Source of the DNA: Microbacterium esteraromaticum
GTDB taxonomy: Bacteria > Actinomycetota > Actinomycetes > Actinomycetales > Microbacteriaceae
Direction of reading: 5' to 3'
Assembly: GCF_900163815.1 (NCBI RefSeq)
Contig: NZ_FUKO01000002.1
Coordinates: 62,001-126,000, forward strand
Length of the DNA stretch: 64,000 bases
The position numbers were made by a program, and so were the translations under genes. The notes under the pieces were generated by a model, which worked only from the letters and a program-made list of their open reading frames with translations, was not told the DNA's origin and did not search any database. Below, in pieces: positions 17,938-27,360 of this stretch; position 1 is the first letter of the stretch, and each line of letters opens with the position of its first letter.

Positions 17938-19188
17938 ATGAGAACCGTACTGACGTATCGCTCACTCCGAGCAAACCCGTTGCGGGTTCTCGTCAGCCCG
18001 ACGCCCTGGGCAGGACTCGTCTACGGGTTCTCAGGGATGTTGCTGGCTTTGCCGACGGCCATCCTTCTCCCGCTCTTCCCGCTCCTCCCAGCCTGGTCGT
18101 GGCTTCTTAGCACCGTCGAACGGCAGCGGGTGCGCCTCATCGGGCACGAACATATTCCCGGCCCGCCTTCGCCATTGCAGGTACCGCCGTGGCAGAACGT
18201 TCCCGCGCGACTGACCTCGGCGCTCGGATGGCGCGAGATCGCGGGTGCCCTCGTGCATCTGATTTTCGGAATACTGACCTTCACCCTGTGGATCTTCGGA
18301 CTCACTCTGGCCATGACGTTGATCCTCGCGCCCTTCCTGCCATTGGTTGGTCGAGCGTTCGCCATCGGCAACTGGCAGATCGACAGCCCGGTCGGCACCA
18401 TGTTGATCGCGATGCTCGGTCTCGTTGTCCTGGCTGTCTTCCTGTATGCGCAACTCCTGCTCGCGCTCGGACAGGCGATGACCACGCGTGTGCTCATCGG
18501 TTCACGAGTCGAAGAACTCCAGCAGCAGGTCACCACTCTCGCCGGTGAACGTGTTGCACTGATCGATGCGTTCGAGGCTGAACGGCGACGCATCGAACGT
18601 GACCTCCACGACGGCCCCCAGCAACACCTCGCCGGCGCAGCCCTACACCTCGGTCTCCTCCGCACGCGCCTCCAAGCACGCGCCCCAGAGGATCAGGCCG
18701 AGCTGCTACCAAATATCGATGCCGCACACGACGAAATCGAACGAGCCCTCGACACCATCCGCGACGCAGTCGCCGGACTACGACCGCGCATTCTCATCGA
18801 CAAGGGGCTTCTCGCGGCCATCGATGACCTCGCCGAACGCTCTCCAATCCCCGTGATCGTCAGCATCAGCCGCCCGGTCCGACTCCACGAGGCAGTCGAG
18901 GCCAGCGTCTATTCCATCGCCACCGAGTTCGTCGCCAACAGCCTCAAGCACAGTGGCGCTACCCAGATCACCATCACATTAGACACATACCCAGACGGCG
19001 TCCGCCTCGTACTTAACGACAACGGATGCGGCGGTGCAGACCCCGCCCAAGGCTCCGGGTTGATCGGAATCCAACACCGCGCGACGCTACTCCACGGAGT
19101 CATCGAACTGCACAGCCCAGCAGGTGGGCCCACGACGCTTTCGCTCCTACTCCCCGAAGGCACCATCAGGACAGGAGCGTCCGCATGA
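17938..19188 (+). CDS. NarL-type sensor histidine kinase (ICE cassette)
   Basis: A 416-aa kinase with four hydrophobic segments in residues about 20-185 and no large extracellular domain, so it is an intramembrane-sensing type. The dimerisation/phosphoacceptor box RRIERDLHDGPQQHLAGAAL (HisKA_3) is near residue 220. The HATPase part contains EFVANSLKHSG (N-box), DNGCGGADP (G1) and GSGLIGI (G2). The ATG at 17938 is used; an upstream ATG lies in the divergent promoter region. It overlaps the response-regulator gene as ATGA. The signal is probably passed from the neighbouring FtsX-type transporter, as in other transporter-linked kinases. Confidence 0.92.
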   Translation: MRTVLTYRSLRANPLRVLVSPTPWAGLVYGFSGMLLALPTAILLPLFPLLPAWSWLLSTVERQRVRLIGHEHIPGPPSPLQVPPWQNVPARLTSALGWREIAGALVHLIFGILTFTLWIFGLTLAMTLILAPFLPLVGRAFAIGNWQIDSPVGTMLIAMLGLVVLAVFLYAQLLLALGQAMTTRVLIGSRVEELQQQVTTLAGERVALIDAFEAERRRIERDLHDGPQQHLAGAALHLGLLRTRLQARAPEDQAELLPNIDAAHDEIERALDTIRDAVAGLRPRILIDKGLLAAIDDLAERSPIPVIVSISRPVRLHEAVEASVYSIATEFVANSLKHSGATQITITLDTYPDGVRLVLNDNGCGGADPAQGSGLIGIQHRATLLHGVIELHSPAGGPTTLSLLLPEGTIRTGASA

Positions 19189-19847
19189 GAATCGGCATCG
19201 CAGAAGACGTGGCTCTTTTGCGCGAAGGCATCACCGCACTTCTCGAACAACACGGGCACACCGTGCTCTGGTCCGTCGGCGACGCCAGCGAACTCCTCGC
19301 ACGAATGCATAACCCCGCGCCGGAAGTGACTCCAGAACTACTGATCGTGGATGTGCGGATGCCGCCAGAGAACACGGACGACGGACTCCGAGCCGCCGTT
19401 GAAATCCGCAGGCAGAATCCCGAGCTCGCGATCATGATCCTCTCCCAGCACCTCGGGAACGAGTACGCCAAGGAACTACTCGCCACCGCCCCTGATTCCG
19501 GAGGCGGCACCGGCTACCTTCTCAAGGAACGTGTCGGACGAGTTGCCGACTTCCTCAACGCGATCGACGTCCTGGGACATGGTGGCGTCAGCATCGATCC
19601 GAAAGTCGTTGCCGCACTTCTCGCATCGCACTCCACCGGCGGCATACTCGCCACCCTCACCAACCGGGAACGCGACACCCTTGCGCTGATGGCCGAAGGA
19701 CACACGAACGAGCAGATCACCAAGTTCCTGCATCTGAGCGCGCCGACAATCGAACGTCACATCAGCAGCATCTTCACCAAACTCGACCTGAGCGAGCACC
19801 CCGGCAACAAGCGCGTCCTCGCTGTGCTGGAGTACCTCAAAGGCTGA
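19185..19847 (+). CDS. NarL/LuxR-type response regulator (ICE cassette)
   Basis: A 220-aa response regulator. The receiver domain has the acidic pair ED near residue 7 and the phosphorylated Asp in LLIVDVRMPPENTDDG, with the conserved Lys in YLLKERVGR. The C-terminal LuxR-type helix-turn-helix is LTNRERDTLALMAEGHTNEQ onward. It starts at the ATG overlapping the kinase stop. Its 3' end overlaps the convergent methyltransferase gene by 11 bp. It is the likely activator of the divergent ABC genes. Confidence 0.93.
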   Translation: MRIGIAEDVALLREGITALLEQHGHTVLWSVGDASELLARMHNPAPEVTPELLIVDVRMPPENTDDGLRAAVEIRRQNPELAIMILSQHLGNEYAKELLATAPDSGGGTGYLLKERVGRVADFLNAIDVLGHGGVSIDPKVVAALLASHSTGGILATLTNRERDTLALMAEGHTNEQITKFLHLSAPTIERHISSIFTKLDLSEHPGNKRVLAVLEYLKG

Positions 19848-20943
19848 AAGCATTGCGGGCGGTTTCAAGTGCAGCGATTGCTTGTCTGGGGAGCACGCCG
19901 TTGCCGAGGGCGGCGAGCTGCTGGTTCGTAGTCAGCCCGTGACGCGCGTCTGTGACCCAACCTGACGGTAGCCCCATGAGCCACTCCACGAATACTGGCG
20001 CGGGCCGCGGGCCGGTCGCTTCGTCCAGGAGCGCGGGTGCTGGCGCCGGACGGCCGGTGATCTGAGTCCAGTACGTCACAGCTGCGGCGTATCGTCCCCA
20101 GCGCCGAAGAGCAGCCCGATCAACGTCCACAGGCTCTCCGGCTCCTCTGTGCGCTGGTAGCCGTTCGGACCGTGGAGTGCGAGATCGATGATCTGATGGC
20201 TCAACGCGATCGTCCCGCGACGCGCTCTGACCTGTTGCAGACTCTCCCCGCCCCGTGCGGCGTCCGATGCCAATGGAGTGCGGAAGAGCACGGTGGGCGA
20301 CGATGAAGACCCGAAACCGTGGATGGGGTGCGCCGATAGCGGAAGCGGGTAGACCGATCCATGCTGCATCCATCCCGAGGTCGGCCAGGTCCCCCAGAAC
20401 TGCTCCTGCCGCCCGAAGAGGTCGAGCTGCGGAACCTCCCATATTCCACGGATCGGGTTCCAAGTCGCGACGGGTTGCATCGTTGAAGGTTGCGGTTCGG
20501 GGGCTGCGCTGTTCATTGTCGTCTCCTTCCGGGCGTGCGCGGATCGCGGAGGCCGAGAGCAGCCCCCGAACGTTCTCAATGACGACCCATTCGGGTTGCA
20601 ATGCGTCGATCGCTGTCGCCATGTGCGCCCAGAGCCCGGAGCGGGTGCCGGGGGCGAGACCAGCCATCTTCCCGACCGTGGATACGTCCTGGCAAGGGAA
20701 CCCACCGCAGAGTACATCGACCGGTTCGACCGTGCTCCAGTCGATCGCAGTGATGTCGCCGAGGTTGGGAGCGTCAGGCCAGTGGTGGTCGAAGACGCGG
20801 GCAACGGGCTCGTTGATTTCCGAGAACCAGATCGTGCGGGCATCAAAGACTTCCTCGACGGCGAGGTCAAGACCGCCGTACCCGGAGAACAACGATCCGA
20901 CCCGCAGACGGCGATCGTCGTTCTTGTCGTTCGGCTGACGCAT
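19837..20943 (-). CDS. Cytosine-5 DNA methyltransferase (Dcm family), solitary
   Basis: A 368-aa methyltransferase. Motif I is LFSGYGGLDLA, motif IV contains the catalytic Cys in GGFPCQDVS, motif VI is VVIENVRGLL, motif VIII is PRFRVFIVA, and motif X is ALGNGVLPRQA. All key residues are present. No restriction endonuclease gene is adjacent, so it is an orphan enzyme in this window. Placed beside the relaxase gene of an ICE that also encodes an ArdC-like protein, it probably protects the element from restriction in new hosts. It is on the strand opposite the relaxase, with 256 bp between the divergent starts. Confidence 0.93.
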   Translation of the reverse strand: MRQPNDKNDDRRLRVGSLFSGYGGLDLAVEEVFDARTIWFSEINEPVARVFDHHWPDAPNLGDITAIDWSTVEPVDVLCGGFPCQDVSTVGKMAGLAPGTRSGLWAHMATAIDALQPEWVVIENVRGLLSASAIRARPEGDDNEQRSPRTATFNDATRRDLEPDPWNMGGSAARPLRAAGAVLGDLADLGMDAAWIGLPASAIGAPHPRFRVFIVAHRALPHSIGIGRRTGRGESATGQSASRDDRVEPSDHRSRTPRSERLPAHRGAGEPVDVDRAALRRWGRYAAAVTYWTQITGRPAPAPALLDEATGPRPAPVFVEWLMGLPSGWVTDARHGLTTNQQLAALGNGVLPRQAIAALETARNAFSL

Positions 20944-21199
20944 GCGAGCTCCGGCAGGTTCGTGATCCCCGGCCGTCGTCCACTCGTGAACTCGATACCG
21001 GGCTGGTCACCTGCCAGGTGCTCGCCGCTCCTCCCACGACCGGCCAGGCAGCGCCGCCGTCGACGCTTACCTGAGCTCTTCTCGCCATCTTGCTTCCGAG
21101 CTACCACGCGTCTTGCAAACGTGGCGGCGGGTGCCGGGTCGGCACATGGTTCGGCCGGCTCGCGGCCACCTACCTCCTGGATGAAGGGAGGCGGTCAGG
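20944..21199. other. Divergent intergenic region, candidate oriT or promoter region of the ICE relaxase
   Basis: This is the 256-bp spacer between the methyltransferase and relaxase genes. It holds short inverted repeats (ccacg...cgtgg around 21100, and cctcc...ggagg just before the relaxase start). MobF relaxase genes often lie next to their oriT, so this is where I would look for it, but I recognise no nic sequence. Confidence 0.3.
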
Positions 21200-22897
21200 G
21201 TGACGGTTTCGATGCGTGTGATGAGCGCGGGCGATGGTTACAAGTACCTGCTGCGCACCGTGGCGGCCGGCGATGGCGACAGGTCTCTGTCGACTCCGCT
21301 GACCCGCTATTACGCGGAGGAGGGGACTCCGCCGGCGTTCTGGATCGGGGCGGGTGTCGCGGCGCTCGGTGAGGGCCGGATCACGGTGGGTGATCCGGTG
21401 TCCGAGGCCCAGCTTCAGCTCCTCGTCGGGATGGGCCGTGATCCGGTGACGGGTGTCCCGTTGGGGCAGGCGTACCGGCAATATCTCTCGGTCGCTGAGC
21501 GCGTCGAGAAACGCACCGCGGCCCTGGGCCCAGGCTTGGGGCCGACGGCGCGGGCGGACGCGATCGCCCGGATCGAGGCCGAGGAGGCCGCGGTGGGGAC
21601 GCGGCGTGCGGTGGCCGGTTTCGACTTCACGTTCTCGATTCCGAAGTCGGCGTCGGTGTTGTGGGCGGTTGCGGACGCGGGAGCGCAGGCGCTCATCGCG
21701 GATGCACATCATGCGGCGGTTGCGGAGGTGGTTGCGTTCATGGAGCGGGAGGTTGCAGCCACGAGGATCGGCGCGCTCGGTCGCAACGGGGCGGTTGCGC
21801 AGATCGATGTCGAAGGTCTCGCCGCGACGGCGTTCGATCACTACGACTCCCGCGCCGGTGACCCCCATCTGCACACCCATGTCGTGGTCAGCAACAAGGT
21901 CCGCACCGCCCAAGACGGTAAGTGGCGATCCCTGGATGGTCGCCCGTTGCACGCCGCGACCGTCGCTTTGTCGGAGTTGCATGAGGCGGTGTTCGCGGAC
22001 CATCTGACCCGGATGTTCGGCGTCGGGTGGGAGGCGCGCGACATGGGCCGGGATCGGAACCCGGCGTGGGCGATCCGTGCCGTCCCGGAAGAGCTCGCCG
22101 TGGAGTTCTCGTCCCGGTCCAGGGAGATCGATATCGAGAAGGACAGGCTCATCGCCGAGTACGTCGCCAAGCATGGGCGGCAGCCCTCGAACTCGACGGT
22201 CATCAAGCTCCGCGCTCGCGCAACCCTCGCCACCCGCCCTCAGAAGCAGGTCAGGTCCCTCGCCGAACTGACCGCCTCATGGCGGCACCGCGCGGCACGC
22301 ATCCTCGGGGCGGATGCAACTGGGTGGGCACGGACGGTTGCAGCGAACGATGCACCGTTGCTGCTTCACGCAGACGACATCCCCCTCGACGTGATCCAGT
22401 CCCTCGGGCAATCCGTCGTCGAGACCGTCGGAGAGAAGCGGTCCACATGGCGGCGGTGGAACCTGACCGCGGAGGCCGCGCGGCAGACGATGGGCTACCG
22501 GTTCACCAGCACTCAGGACCGCGAAGCGATCGTCGGCATGGTCGTCGATGCCGCCGAGAACGCCTCGCTGCGCCTGACGCCGCCGGACCTCGCGTCGAAC
22601 CCGATCCTGTTCCAACGCGCAGACGGGACGAGCAGGTTCAGACCGGCGAACTCCACCGTCTACTCCTCAGAACAACTCCTGGCTGCCGAAGACCGCCTCC
22701 TCGAGCGTGCCCGCACCCTCACCGCCCCGACCTTGCCGTTGGCTGTCGTGGAGAAGATCACCAGACGGCCCGACCGCGAAGGACGAGTCCTCAGCGATGA
22801 CCAGGCATCCGCTCTCACCAAGGTCGCCGTCTCCGGACGGGTCGTCGATGTTCTGGTCGGTCCCGCCGGAGCGGGGAATACCACATGTTGGGTTTGA
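21200..22897 (+). pseudogene. MobF relaxase-helicase of the ICE, 5' part, interrupted at Walker A
   Basis: This is the N-terminal 559 codons of a TrwC/TraA-type conjugative relaxase, followed by six codons read from the inserted element to a TGA. The GTG start follows a gggagg site. The complete relaxase domain is present: MRVMSAGDGYKYLL, the FTFSIPKSASVLW region and the three-His metal motif DPHLHTHVVVSNK. The helicase domain breaks off inside the P-loop at GPAGAG; element sequence then gives N-T-T-C-W-V. The rest of the gene is at 38368-40242. The truncated 565-aa product could still nick DNA but lacks the helicase needed for transfer. Excision of the element would restore the gene. Confidence 0.95.
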
Positions 22898-22898
22898 C
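22860..22898. other. attL of the serine-recombinase element
   Basis: The left side is the host half-site (relaxase P-loop codons ...gcc gga gcg ggg). The core is AA at 22877-22878. The right side is the element half-site, whose arm gggtttgac (22890-22898) begins 11 bp after the core. It mirrors the arm in attR. Confidence 0.85.
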
Positions 22899-23117
22899 AC
22901 CACTATGGGAAGCCGCGAATACGTACCGAGCGGGGTTCTACCGAAGCGTAATGCCTGCTCATTTTCTTCGCGCGACATGAGACCGAGGCCGCGACCCGTA
23001 GGGGAGCAAACATAGCTTTGTCTGAACCTGCTGGTCTATTGAGTAATCCTACTTTGTTGCTTCGACGACGAGTTGTTCGATGACGCGGTTTGATGATCTC
23101 ATAATGCGAAACTCTGG

Positions 23118-23783
23118 TCAGTTTGCCTTGATGTGTTCCAGGACGGCCAGGACGCGTTTATTGCCGGAGTGCTCGCTGAGGTTGAGTTTGGTGAAGATGC
23201 TGCTGATGTGGCGTTCGATCGTTGGGGCGCTGAGGTGGAGGAGCTTGGTGATCTGTTCGTTCGTGTGCCCTTCGGCCATGTGCGCCAGCACTTCGCGTTC
23301 TCGGTCGGTGAGGGTCGCGAGCGTCCCTCTTGCGGGGCCGGCATCCAGGAGCGCGGCGACCACTTTGGGGTCGATGCTGACTCCGCCGTTGCCTACGGTG
23401 TCGATCGCGGTGAGGAAGTCTGTGACTCGCCCGACGCGCTCTTTCAGGAGGTATCCGGTGCCGCCCGAGGCTTCGGGAGCGCCGGCGAGCAGTTCTTTCG
23501 CGTATTCGTTGCCGAGGTGCTGGGAGAGGATCATGATCGCGATCGCGGAGTGGTTCTTGCGGATGTCGACGGCGGCGCGGAGTCCGTCGTCGGTGTTGTC
23601 GGGCGGCATTCGCACGTCAACGATCAGCAGTTCCGGCATCTGGTCGTCGGCCGGGGTGTGCATTCGCGCGCGGAGCTCGTTTGCGTCGCTCACCGACCAG
23701 AGCACGGTGTGTCCGTGTTGTTCGAGGAGAGAGGTGATGCCCTCGCGGAGCAGGGCAACGTCTTCTGCAATACCGATTCTCAC
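23118..23783 (-). CDS. NarL/LuxR-type response regulator (element cassette 1)
   Basis: A 221-aa response regulator, paralogue of the one at 19185-19847 with most residues identical by eye. The receiver Asp is in LLIVDVRMPPDNTDDG, the Lys is in YLLKERVGR, and the LuxR helix-turn-helix starts at LTDREREVLAHMAEGHTNEQ. It starts with GTG overlapping the stop of the kinase gene. It is the first gene inside the left end of the element and points towards attL. The about 220 bp between its stop and attL contain no gene that I can support. Confidence 0.93.
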   Translation of the reverse strand: MRIGIAEDVALLREGITSLLEQHGHTVLWSVSDANELRARMHTPADDQMPELLIVDVRMPPDNTDDGLRAAVDIRKNHSAIAIMILSQHLGNEYAKELLAGAPEASGGTGYLLKERVGRVTDFLTAIDTVGNGGVSIDPKVVAALLDAGPARGTLATLTDREREVLAHMAEGHTNEQITKLLHLSAPTIERHISSIFTKLNLSEHSGNKRVLAVLEHIKAN

Positions 23784-25018
23784 GTGTGTGCTCCTGTTCT
23801 GATGATGTCACTGGGGAGCATGATCGATAGGTTCGTGGGCCCGCTGATAGGGCTGTCGAGCTCTGCGGTTCCGCGCAGGAGCGTGACGCGGTGGTTGATG
23901 CCGATCAGCCCGGTGCCTCGGGCCGGGTCCGCACCACCGTCCCCGTCGTCGTTCAGCAGGATTCGGACACCACCAGGCGCAGTGTCGAGTGTGATCGTGA
24001 TCTGGTGGGCGCCGCTGTGCTTGAGGCTGTTGGCGACGAACTCGGTGGCGATGGAGTACACGCTGGCCTCTGCCGCGTCAGAGAATCGGACCACGGGATC
24101 GACATCGACCCTCACCGGTACCGGGGATCGGTCGGCGAGGTCGATGAGGGCGGCTGCAAGGCCTTTCTCGATGAGGATGCGTGGACGCAGTCCTGATACG
24201 GCAGCGCGGATGGCGTCGAGGGCGCGTTCGATTTCGTCGTGTGCGGAGTCGAGTCCTGGGAGCAGGTCGGGTTGTTGCTGTTCGATGCGGGTGCGGAGGA
24301 GCCCGAGGTGGAGGGCTGCGCCGGCGAGGTGTTGCTGGGGGCCGTCATGGAGGTCGCGTTCGATGCGTCGTCGTTCTGCCTCGAACGCATCGACCAGCGC
24401 GACACGTTCACCCGCGAGCGTGGTGACTTGCTGTTCGAGCTCTTCGACGCGGGAGCCGATCAGCACCCTGGCGGTCATCGCCTGCACGACGGCAAGCGCG
24501 AGCTGCGCATAGAGGAAGACCGCCAGGACGATGATGCCGAGCACAGCGATCGGGATCGTGTCCGCGGGGTGGTCGATGCGCCAATCACCGGCCGTGAATG
24601 CCGAGCCGAACAAGGGTAGGAACGGTGCGAGCAGCAGCGTCAGGGCCAGGGTGAGTCCGAAGACCCACAGGGTGAAGGTCAGGACGGCGAAGATCAGGTG
24701 GAGGAGGGTTCCTGCGATCTCACGCCACCCGAGCGCCGATGTCAGCCGTGCGGGAACGTGCCGCCACGGAGGTATCCGTAGAGACACGGGTGGGCCTGGA
24801 ATGCTCTTGTGACCGAGCAGGCGCACCCGCTGACGCTCGATCGCGCTCAACAGCCACGCCCAGCCCGGAAGAAGCGGGAACAGGGCAATGAAGATCATCG
24901 TCGGTAATGCCAGCAGCATCCCTGAGAACCCGTAGACCGCCGCCGCCCACGGTGCCGTGCTCGCGAGAAGGCGCAACGGATTCGTCCGAAGCAGGCGAAG
25001 CGTATGCGCGGTTCTCAT
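23780..25018 (-). CDS. NarL-type sensor histidine kinase (element cassette 1)
   Basis: A 412-aa kinase starting MRTAHTLRLLRTNPLRLLAS; longer frames run into the divergent promoter. Four membrane segments lie in residues about 20-185. The phosphoacceptor box RRIERDLHDGPQQHLAGAAL is identical to that of the 17938-19188 kinase, followed by EFVANSLKHSG and a DGDGGADPARGTGLIGI ATP-binding region. It lacks a large extracellular sensor, so it probably senses through the membrane or the adjacent transporter. It overlaps its regulator gene by 4 bp. Confidence 0.92.
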   Translation of the reverse strand: MRTAHTLRLLRTNPLRLLASTAPWAAAVYGFSGMLLALPTMIFIALFPLLPGWAWLLSAIERQRVRLLGHKSIPGPPVSLRIPPWRHVPARLTSALGWREIAGTLLHLIFAVLTFTLWVFGLTLALTLLLAPFLPLFGSAFTAGDWRIDHPADTIPIAVLGIIVLAVFLYAQLALAVVQAMTARVLIGSRVEELEQQVTTLAGERVALVDAFEAERRRIERDLHDGPQQHLAGAALHLGLLRTRIEQQQPDLLPGLDSAHDEIERALDAIRAAVSGLRPRILIEKGLAAALIDLADRSPVPVRVDVDPVVRFSDAAEASVYSIATEFVANSLKHSGAHQITITLDTAPGGVRILLNDDGDGGADPARGTGLIGINHRVTLLRGTAELDSPISGPTNLSIMLPSDIIRTGAHT

Positions 25019-25049
25019 CCCTCTATTATCTCGTTCGCGCCATCGGTGG

Positions 25050-25092
25050 ACTTCGGGGGTTCCCCGAGAACAACATGATGGGTTTCCCTCAC
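25050..25092. promoter_or_regulatory. Conserved operator-like block between divergent kinase and ABC genes (copy B)
   Basis: The reverse complement of this stretch matches the block at 17863-17906: gtgagggaaacccatca, a spacer, then ttctcggggaaccccc. It is the best-conserved part of the spacer between the two cassettes, so it is probably functional. The likely role is a regulator site serving both divergent transcripts. Confidence 0.5.
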
Positions 25093-25146
25093 CCAGCGAG
25101 GGTAACCATCCTCGTCGCGTGGTCGGTGGGGCGGGAGCCTTGACGT

Positions 25147-25890
25147 ATGCACGAGTTTCAGGGTCAAGCGGCGGTCGTCGCACATGCAGTGGAGAAGTCG
25201 TTCGGCGGCAAACGGGGCCTGCCGCTGGTGCCGGTGCTCCGTGGGGTGTCGTTCACGGTGCCGACTGGCAGCATGGTGTCGATCGTGGGACCCTCCGGGT
25301 GCGGCAAGTCGACGTTGCTGTTCTGTCTCGCGGGCCTGGACCCAGTGACAGCGGGGAACGTGCAGTTGCTCGGCAACGACCTCAGCACACTGCGTCCGGG
25401 GGCTCTTGCGCGGCTCTACCGCGACCGGGTGGGATTCGTGTTCCAGTCCTACAACCTCGTCTCGGCTCTGAACGCGCGAGAGAACGTCGTGCTCCCCAAG
25501 CGGCTCGCCGGTCGGCGCGTCGACATGGATCACGCTGACGCGGTACTCACCGGGCTCGGGCTCGCAGATCGCACGCGGACAGGGGTGAACCGGCTCTCCA
25601 ACGGTGAACAGCAACGTGTCGCGCTCGCCCGAGTTATGGCGAACGCCCCCGAGCTGGTGTTCGCCGACGAACCCACCGGAGCCCTCGACAGTGCCTCCTC
25701 ACGCCTGGTGCTCGGGAAACTCCGCGAGCACGCGAACAGCGGGCGCACCGTGGTCATGGTCACGCACGACCTCGACGCGGCCAGCCTCGCCGATCATGTG
25801 CTCGTGATGCGCGACGGCATCGTGACTCACATGCTCACCGGGGCCAGCAGCGCGCAGATCCTCGGGGCGATGGAAGGGAATGCCGCGTGA
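25147..25890 (+). CDS. ABC transporter ATP-binding protein (element cassette 1)
   Basis: A 247-aa MacB/LolD-type ATPase: Walker A GPSGCGKSTLL, Q-loop FQSYNLV, signature LSNGEQQRVALARV, Walker B ELVFADEPTGALD, H-loop MVTHDLD. It is a close paralogue of 17061-17807, with the same unusual LSNGE signature. It overlaps the permease start by 4 bp (GTGA). It probably energises export or removal of a membrane-active compound together with the permease. Confidence 0.95.
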   Translation: MHEFQGQAAVVAHAVEKSFGGKRGLPLVPVLRGVSFTVPTGSMVSIVGPSGCGKSTLLFCLAGLDPVTAGNVQLLGNDLSTLRPGALARLYRDRVGFVFQSYNLVSALNARENVVLPKRLAGRRVDMDHADAVLTGLGLADRTRTGVNRLSNGEQQRVALARVMANAPELVFADEPTGALDSASSRLVLGKLREHANSGRTVVMVTHDLDAASLADHVLVMRDGIVTHMLTGASSAQILGAMEGNAA

Positions 25891-27278
25891 TCCGCCTCGC
25901 CCTCGCCGAACTCCGCACCGATGTGCGGCTATGGATCGGGCCGTTGTTGGTTGCGAGCGTGGCGTCCGCATTCGTGTATCTCGCATCGGTGTACTGGTGG
26001 ACGCTCGGCACCCCGTCCGGGGCTGCGCTCATCGAGAGCTTCGGCTCGACCGTCGATGAAGCCCGAGCTGGGAGCTATGTGGTCTACGTCTCCACCGCCA
26101 TCCCCGCGATCGCGGTGCTCGGATCAACCAGCGCTGCGACCATCGCGGCCTTCGCCACCAGAATCGCCCGCTGGCGACTCGCCGGCGCCACACCCAGACA
26201 GGTGCGCGCCGTCGTGACCGTCCAGGTGCTCATCGTGAACACGATCGGTACCCTCCTCGGAATCGCCATCGCCCTGCCACTGCGTCAAGCAGCTGTTGAC
26301 CTGCTCGTGCGGATGGTGACTCGAGGCGACTACACCATCCCCGCCTACGGAAGCCTTGCTCCCGCGCTGGTCGCGCTGGCCGGGTCAACGCTCGTTTGCT
26401 ACCTGGCGAGCTTCGCACCCGCACGTCGTGCCGCACGGATTCCCGCCGTGCACGCCGTCCGCGATTCGGTCGAAGCCTCAAAGACGATGCCCGTCTCACG
26501 ATGGATCATCGCCGGCATCCTCGTCTTCGCACTCATCCAGCAAGTGATCGTTACCGTCTTCGCCACGCAGACACTCGGCGCTGATCCCGGTGTGGAGTCC
26601 GCTGCCGCGACGCTGGCGCTCACCCTCGGCATCATGATGATCGTGACCATCGGCGCGCTCGCACCCGTCCTCGTGCCCGCGCTGATCCGCCTGTGGACAG
26701 CGATCGTTCCCTCGCGTCTCGCGCCGTCGTGGTTCATCGCCCGTCACTCCTCGACCGAGCACCCCCGGCAAGCCTCGACCGCGGTGATGCCCATCAGCAT
26801 CGGCATCGCCCTGTACGGCATCCTGTTCGGCATCATCGCTACCTGGCAGAACGCCCTCCACACGGCCGGACTCGCCGGAGAGCTGAACACCATCGATACC
26901 TACGTCATGCTCACCCCCGCCGCAGTCATCGCGATCGCCGGGAGCGTCGCAAGCATCCTGCTCACCACCCGAGCACGCGCCCGCCAATACGCACTCATCC
27001 GCACCGCTGGTGCGCTGCCCAGAACCATCGTCAGCATCGCACTCGCTGAAGCAGTCAGCTACAGCATCACCGCGATCGGGCTCGGGCTCGCAGTCGCCTA
27101 CGCGAGTGTCCTCACCGCCGCTGGACTGCTCACCGCAACCGGGCTCCCGGCGGCACCGCTCATCGACTTCCGCCAGATGCTCCTCCTCGCAGGAATCGGA
27201 ATCATCGCCGTCCTAGCCTCACTCCTCGTCCCCGCACTCACAGCGATTCGCGGGAACCCACGCGAGACGACGCGCTAG
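25887..27278 (+). CDS. FtsX/MacB-type ABC transporter permease (element cassette 1)
   Basis: A 463-aa polytopic membrane protein starting MIRLALAELRTDVRLWIGPL at a GTG. It shares the helix layout and long identical stretches (for example SFGSTVDEARAGSYVVYVST) with the permease at 15667-17064. Two FtsX-like blocks of helices surround a central segment. Together with the ATPase it forms a complete transporter; the adjacent kinase suggests the pair also takes part in signal detection, as for BceAB-type systems. Confidence 0.9.
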   Translation: MIRLALAELRTDVRLWIGPLLVASVASAFVYLASVYWWTLGTPSGAALIESFGSTVDEARAGSYVVYVSTAIPAIAVLGSTSAATIAAFATRIARWRLAGATPRQVRAVVTVQVLIVNTIGTLLGIAIALPLRQAAVDLLVRMVTRGDYTIPAYGSLAPALVALAGSTLVCYLASFAPARRAARIPAVHAVRDSVEASKTMPVSRWIIAGILVFALIQQVIVTVFATQTLGADPGVESAAATLALTLGIMMIVTIGALAPVLVPALIRLWTAIVPSRLAPSWFIARHSSTEHPRQASTAVMPISIGIALYGILFGIIATWQNALHTAGLAGELNTIDTYVMLTPAAVIAIAGSVASILLTTRARARQYALIRTAGALPRTIVSIALAEAVSYSITAIGLGLAVAYASVLTAAGLLTATGLPAAPLIDFRQMLLLAGIGIIAVLASLLVPALTAIRGNPRETTR

Positions 27279-27360
27279 GTGTAGCCAAACTGATTTCCTT
27301 AGCAAGAAGGAAGCGAGCACGATGTGTCCGGGTGCGTTCCTATCCATTGCCATATGAGTT

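Larger units (their letters stand above)
14635..19847. repeat. Transporter/two-component cassette, copy A of an inverted paralogous pair
   Basis: Gene order AraC(-), permease(-), ATPase(-), kinase(+), regulator(+). The same five genes occur at 23118-28218 in mirror-image order and orientation. Most residues of the ATPase, permease, kinase and regulator are identical between copies by eye, as is the divergent intergenic block. The copies lie on either side of the attL of the inserted element. Confidence 0.85.

Noticed and set aside
20076..21107. A long open frame antisense or out of frame with the methyltransferase gene
   Set aside because: It overlaps the motif-rich methyltransferase frame on the same strand in another frame, its product is Arg/Ser-rich and it carries no domain.
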